The position numbers were made by a program, and so were the translations under genes. Below, one piece after another: positions 60,304 to 64,000 of a stretch of 64,000 nucleotides of DNA. Source of the stretch: Thermoplasmata archaeon. Its GTDB lineage: Archaea; Thermoplasmatota; Thermoplasmata; Lutacidiplasmatales; UBA184. The first letter of the stretch is position 1. Each line of letters starts with the position of its first letter. The notes beneath the pieces are model-generated. The model had not been told where the DNA came from and made no database searches. It saw nothing but the letters and a program-made list of their open reading frames with translations. Location of the stretch: assembly GCA_021796385.1 (NCBI GenBank), contig JAJYXQ010000007.1, positions 36,546-100,545 of the forward strand. Direction: 5' to 3'.

Positions 60304-63300
60304 TCAAGAGGGAGTTGGAAGAAGTGGTCCGAAGGGGGTCGGTCCATAGACCTTGACGACCTTACGCCAAGAGGCCATGGCGGGAGGGTTCATGGAGGTT
60401 CCCAGGGTTCCCCGGTCCGATCCTGAGGAAATAGCGTGGTCCGTCACTTGGGCAAGCGACAGCTTAATGGGGGAGGGCAGACCCGCAGCCGAAGGCGCAG
60501 CCACGGTCATCGCTGGGAAGGCAGGCATGTCACCGAACCCAAGTAGGGCCCCTTTGGTAGATGGTCTCACCGCTGGCACGATCGTGGAACCCGTTATCTG
60601 GACGTCAGAGACCATGAACGCACCCGCGTAAGGGTATGCGACCTGCTGGCAGTTGGTACCGGCAACAAAAGCCAATTCGATGACTTCACCCAGATATCCG
60701 CTGAGTGAGATAGTGCCGGAGGGATTCCAACCGGTATGGCTCGTTCCGCTTGCCCAGAGTTGGATCCAGTTGAACTGACCGCTGGAACTCACCGGGCTCG
60801 CCAAGAGCACGAGGCCCATGGCCGGGTTGTAGTTGGCGTTGTCCACCGAAGCGACGTACTCGAAGTTCAGGTTCGCTTGGGAAGCTTGGGTCAGGTCGAT
60901 GGTCCGGGTGTTCAGGGAATCCCACATGTTGGGGTCCAATTGCAGGGTTCCGCCACTGTTCGGCACCGCGGAAACCCATGCCCCTTGGCTACCGGAGGGG
61001 AGAACGTTGTAAGGCGACGGCACGGTTCTCAGGCGGTGCCATAGGTCGTTCGGTACGAACTGCGGATAGTATGTCGTGGGGGGGGACGTGGGAGCCGTAC
61101 AGTAGCCAGATGTGGTGCCCTCTGTCACCGTGTCGGTCGCTGTAGTGACGGTCCCGGTGTTCGAAGCATAGAAGTTCAATCCATTGATCCACCAACCAGC
61201 GCCACTAAAGGCGGGAGGCGTGCCGCCGCAACCGTTGGTGTTCCCCTCCAACCAGTTGAAGGCCAGCTCGACCCACTTGCCGGCATATTGAGTTAGGTTC
61301 ACGGTCTCCTCTTGCCAACCTTCTGTCCCTCCTGCACTGCTTCCAGTGAAGACGGATACCGTCGAGCATCCTCCTGAGGGGATGGTCCCGGTGTACCCTG
61401 GAGAGGGTACTGGGACGGTACCCCCCGGGCCGGCATTGCAGGTGGGTGTGTTCCCGATGCCGTTCCCACCGCCAGTTCCGGTGTATGTCCCCGTCTGGGT
61501 ACCGGAGTACACGACGCAGACCAATCCTCCGGAATAAGCGTACGCAAGATTGTACCGGGACCAGAAGGTAGCAGAGGCTGAAGAGATGTCACTGGGGACG
61601 TGAACTGGGGATGAGTACGCCCAGGGCGCCACATAGTTCGGCATCTGGTTATCATCCAATATTGCGAGCGAACCGCACATGTACGAGGCGGTCACCAAGT
61701 AGCAGGCATCACCCGAGTTCCCAGTGTCACCAGCACCCATGTTATCGACCCCCCATGCGCCCGGGCAATATATCTCGTAGTTCGAACCGGACATGTCCTT
61801 TAGGTATGGGTAGGCGGGGATGTTCCCAATCGGGCAATACTGGCCCAGGTGGTCCAAGAGATAGGCGGCATTCGGCCACGTCGATGCGTATCCCTTCATG
61901 AATAGTGTTCCCCCGGGCCAGTATGTCTCGCAATCCCCGTTGGATCCTACCGTCCGGTATCCATACGACGCACCGTTTGCCGGGTTATACCCTTGTGTGA
62001 TGCCCGTTGTATCCCCTTGGGGCCACTCCCCGGGCACATTGGTATGGCCTGCGAACGCATACGTGCTCTGGCCTGAAAGGGCCGGGACGCAGCTCGGATC
62101 CTCCGTGGTCTGAAGGAGGCTGAGCTGGCTGTGCGTCCAGATGTTCTCTCCTGCACCTCCATCGTCATAGAAGAAGTAGACGGTCACATTCCAACTGGCT
62201 TGATTCGCTACCCCAGGCAGGATCTGGCCCGCCGTGCTTGAAGTGATGGAAAGGGTGATCTTGTTGTTCCCAGCATAAAGCGGGGTCCAGGGCACGGAAA
62301 ACTCGCTCGTGCCGAGGGTGACGGCACCAGAAATGCTCGACGAGGATCCTCCGATGGTAAGGGTTTGCGATCCCAGTATGTGCGATCCATCGTAGAGGGT
62401 GATAGCCAAGTTGTTGGCGGTGGCCGCGCCAAGGTTGGTCACATTGGTCGTGATAAGGTATTGTTGCTGGAGTTGAGGATGCATGTTGTCAAAGTTGGTC
62501 CACGATCGGATTGCGGTAGCGAATGTTATGTCCGGAGGGGACACAACGGTATCGCTATTCGGGAGCAACCGACCGAAGAAGGTTCCAGCCCGGAGAACCG
62601 CCAGGTCCAAGTTAGCAGTAGACCCTGTATTGAGGAGGTTGAAGGCCCAGTAGGCCGTGTGCCATCCGTTGCCCCCGAGCACTTCCGTCCCGGCGCAATA
62701 GGTTTGACCTGACCAGTAATCGACGGCGAAACCGGTGAAATTGTAGTAGAATGAGCCCGAGCCATTCCCTGTCGGAAGGCAGGTATAGTTGGCCGCAGTT
62801 CCAACGTGGGCGTACGGGATTGTGACCCCGTTCCCGATAAGGTCGTTGCCCGCTTGTGTGTTCGTGCTGCCCACCACCCCGTTCGGCAACCCTACGGTTC
62901 CGGTCGGTGTGGATGCGCCAGTAAGAGTGGTACCCAGGTAGCGGGTGGAGAAGTTTTTCACAGCAAGGTCCGTAACCGGGTCCGTCATGAGCCCGCCTCC
63001 TAGGAAGAGGAGCGAGCTGTGGGTACCCCCATTGACCAAGAAGGAGCTCAGCAACTGGGCATTCTTGTCCGATAGGGGTGTGCCCACGGTCGTGGACGTA
63101 CAGGGAGTGGCGGTAGCGTTGGTGACCACCCCGCTGTTCCAAACCACCAGGTTGTACTGGGAGAGGGGTGCAGCCACCTGTTGGCAGGGTTTTGTGATGT
63201 AGGTGACGTTGACCGTGTTCGGGCTAAAGCCGGCTGCGATCAGCGCTGGCAGCACGGTCTGGTTCGTATCGTCCGGATAGGTGGTGGGGGACAGGGCATG

Positions 63301-64000
63301 GAGGGTGTCATCCACAACGAGAACGCTATAGCTCACATAGACCTGGACATTGAACAGGGAGCTATACATGATGTTGTTTCCCGCGTTCGAGTCGTTCGGG
63401 GGTGGGGTGATCTCGACACCAACCGAGACGTAGCCGACCGTGGCGGGGTACCAAGTCAAAACCCCTTGCAATGACCCGCCGAGAGACCCGGGGGGCGGAG
63501 ACAGGGTGAGGGTGACGGGGGAAGCCGCGGGGTACGGAAGCCCGTCGACCAGCAGAGTGGCGGCGACCGGACCGGAGAATATCCCATTATCGCGGAGCGT
63601 GAAGAATACGCCAGTGTTGGTCTGGTAGGAAACGTGCGAGGGGACAACCGTGACTTGGCTCACAGCCCAATCCGTCCCGGTGTTCACGTTCTTCGCGGGA
63701 TTGGTCGATTGCGTGAACCCGGCGAGATAGTTGAACACATTGTAGACGAGGTCTGCTTGGGCTCCTGTAGCACTGGAGACCACTGGGGAACCCCCATACG
63801 TAAGTGTTGTCGATAGCGTGGCAATGTCGAAAGAAGTAGAGAACGTCGGCCCCCAGCCCGCCTTATGGAAGGCAACCGCGACATTGTTGTTGTTGGTGCA
63901 GGCGGCCGTGCAGAGGTAGGACGTCGCTCCCGCGGTCAACGTCAGGGTGCTCTCATACGTACCTGACGGGATTTCCATCCCTGCCGGGAAGCCTGCCAGA
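60304..64000 (-). CDS. Giant secreted multidomain protein, partial (N-terminus beyond right edge)
   Basis: The frame is open to the right edge, so the protein has at least 1231 residues and its start is not visible. The N-terminal part seen holds CARDB-like segments (GVEITPPPNDSNAGNNIMY). A GATase-like fold segment follows: SVLVVDDTLHALSPTTYPDD, YNLVVWNSGVV and SSLLFLGGGLM. A second CARDB-like domain has ATANNLAITLYDGSHI. Two jelly-roll-like regions resemble MAM/immune-inhibitor-A tails (WQEETVNLTQYAGKWVELAF; LNFEYVASVDNANY). No C-terminal membrane helix is present, unlike the other surface proteins, so it is probably released or bound non-covalently. No protease catalytic triad is seen here; one could lie in the missing part. 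Confidence 0.82.
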   Translation of the reverse strand, partial: LAGFPAGMEIPSGTYESTLTLTAGATSYLCTAACTNNNNVAVAFHKAGWGPTFSTSFDIATLSTTLTYGGSPVVSSATGAQADLVYNVFNYLAGFTQSTNPAKNVNTGTDWAVSQVTVVPSHVSYQTNTGVFFTLRDNGIFSGPVAATLLVDGLPYPAASPVTLTLSPPPGSLGGSLQGVLTWYPATVGYVSVGVEITPPPNDSNAGNNIMYSSLFNVQVYVSYSVLVVDDTLHALSPTTYPDDTNQTVLPALIAAGFSPNTVNVTYITKPCQQVAAPLSQYNLVVWNSGVVTNATATPCTSTTVGTPLSDKNAQLLSSFLVNGGTHSSLLFLGGGLMTDPVTDLAVKNFSTRYLGTTLTGASTPTGTVGLPNGVVGSTNTQAGNDLIGNGVTIPYAHVGTAANYTCLPTGNGSGSFYYNFTGFAVDYWSGQTYCAGTEVLGGNGWHTAYWAFNLLNTGSTANLDLAVLRAGTFFGRLLPNSDTVVSPPDITFATAIRSWTNFDNMHPQLQQQYLITTNVTNLGAATANNLAITLYDGSHILGSQTLTIGGSSSSISGAVTLGTSEFSVPWTPLYAGNNKITLSITSSTAGQILPGVANQASWNVTVYFFYDDGGAGENIWTHSQLSLLQTTEDPSCVPALSGQSTYAFAGHTNVPGEWPQGDTTGITQGYNPANGASYGYRTVGSNGDCETYWPGGTLFMKGYASTWPNAAYLLDHLGQYCPIGNIPAYPYLKDMSGSNYEIYCPGAWGVDNMGAGDTGNSGDACYLVTASYMCGSLAILDDNQMPNYVAPWAYSSPVHVPSDISSASATFWSRYNLAYAYSGGLVCVVYSGTQTGTYTGTGGGNGIGNTPTCNAGPGGTVPVPSPGYTGTIPSGGCSTVSVFTGSSAGGTEGWQEETVNLTQYAGKWVELAFNWLEGNTNGCGGTPPAFSGAGWWINGLNFYASNTGTVTTATDTVTEGTTSGYCTAPTSPPTTYYPQFVPNDLWHRLRTVPSPYNVLPSGSQGAWVSAVPNSGGTLQLDPNMWDSLNTRTIDLTQASQANLNFEYVASVDNANYNPAMGLVLLASPVSSSGQFNWIQLWASGTSHTGWNPSGTISLSGYLGEVIELAFVAGTNCQQVAYPYAGAFMVSDVQITGSTIVPAVRPSTKGALLGFGDMPAFPAMTVAAPSAAGLPSPIKLSLAQVTDHAISSGSDRGTLGTSMNPPAMASWRKVVKVYGPTPFGPLLPTPS

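Overview
The window is a gene-dense, GC-rich stretch of an archaeal chromosome. The archaeal markers are a proteasome alpha subunit, SBDS, Nop5, NMD3, MCM, Pelota, family B DNA polymerase, archaeal Trm1, a DUF424 protein, Pth2 and an archaeal-type asparagine synthetase. Many genes have an A/T-rich TATA-like box about 25-30 bases before the start codon, which suggests leaderless transcripts. A thermopsin-type acid protease, kelch/PKD surface proteins and a DUF835 protein point to an uncultured Thermoplasmatota lineage from an acidic or soil-like habitat. That placement is inference. A complete glyoxylate shunt, an L-2-hydroxyglutarate oxidase and other FAD enzymes suggest aerobic or facultative heterotrophy.

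Layout. At 1-3084 (minus) lies the N-terminal part of a large beta-propeller (YVTN-like) surface protein, whose open frame runs off the left edge. At 3349-8840 are a FolC-like ligase, then a minus-strand run: proteasome alpha, SBDS, S-adenosylhomocysteinase, GcvH, a small membrane protein and DedA. At 9006-12080 is a large ATPase with a DUF835 domain between its Walker A and Walker B motifs. At 12358-21158 are two translationally coupled kelch-PKD surface proteins with C-terminal membrane anchors and proline-rich cytoplasmic tails. At 21192-28403 are HAD-SDR-Nop5, a cis-prenyltransferase, a tRNA-Leu(CAG), a GNAT and the malate synthase-isocitrate lyase operon. At 28598-35343 are a small membrane protein, asparagine synthetase with a divergent Lrp regulator, two FAD oxidoreductases and PolB.

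At 35414-37860 is a decayed surface-protein gene with one frameshift and three in-frame stops. Its reading frame runs without a stop into pth2. At 38260-42244 are a flavin reductase, an HTH/membrane-protein pair, a CBS protein, adenylate kinase and several small genes. At 42358-47604 is a thermopsin-beta-helix surface protein, which ends before a perfect hairpin shared with the convergent thyX. At 48713-51940 are Pelota and SufD, SufU and a ferredoxin. At 52168-60117 is a compact minus-strand operon for information processing and nucleotides: a small protein, CTP synthase, AspRS, MCM, DUF424, NMD3 and Trm1. At 60304-64000 is a partial giant secreted protein.

How the genes fit together. Information-processing and ribosome genes form tight operons with overlapping start and stop codons. 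Between them sit five large exported proteins or remnants, plus a sixth at the right edge, which together make up a large share of the window. Three of the surface loci share a juxtamembrane two-cysteine module, and three intact proteins share a proline-rich cytoplasmic tail. These are the most distinctive features here. No CRISPR array, insertion sequence, rRNA or replication origin was seen.
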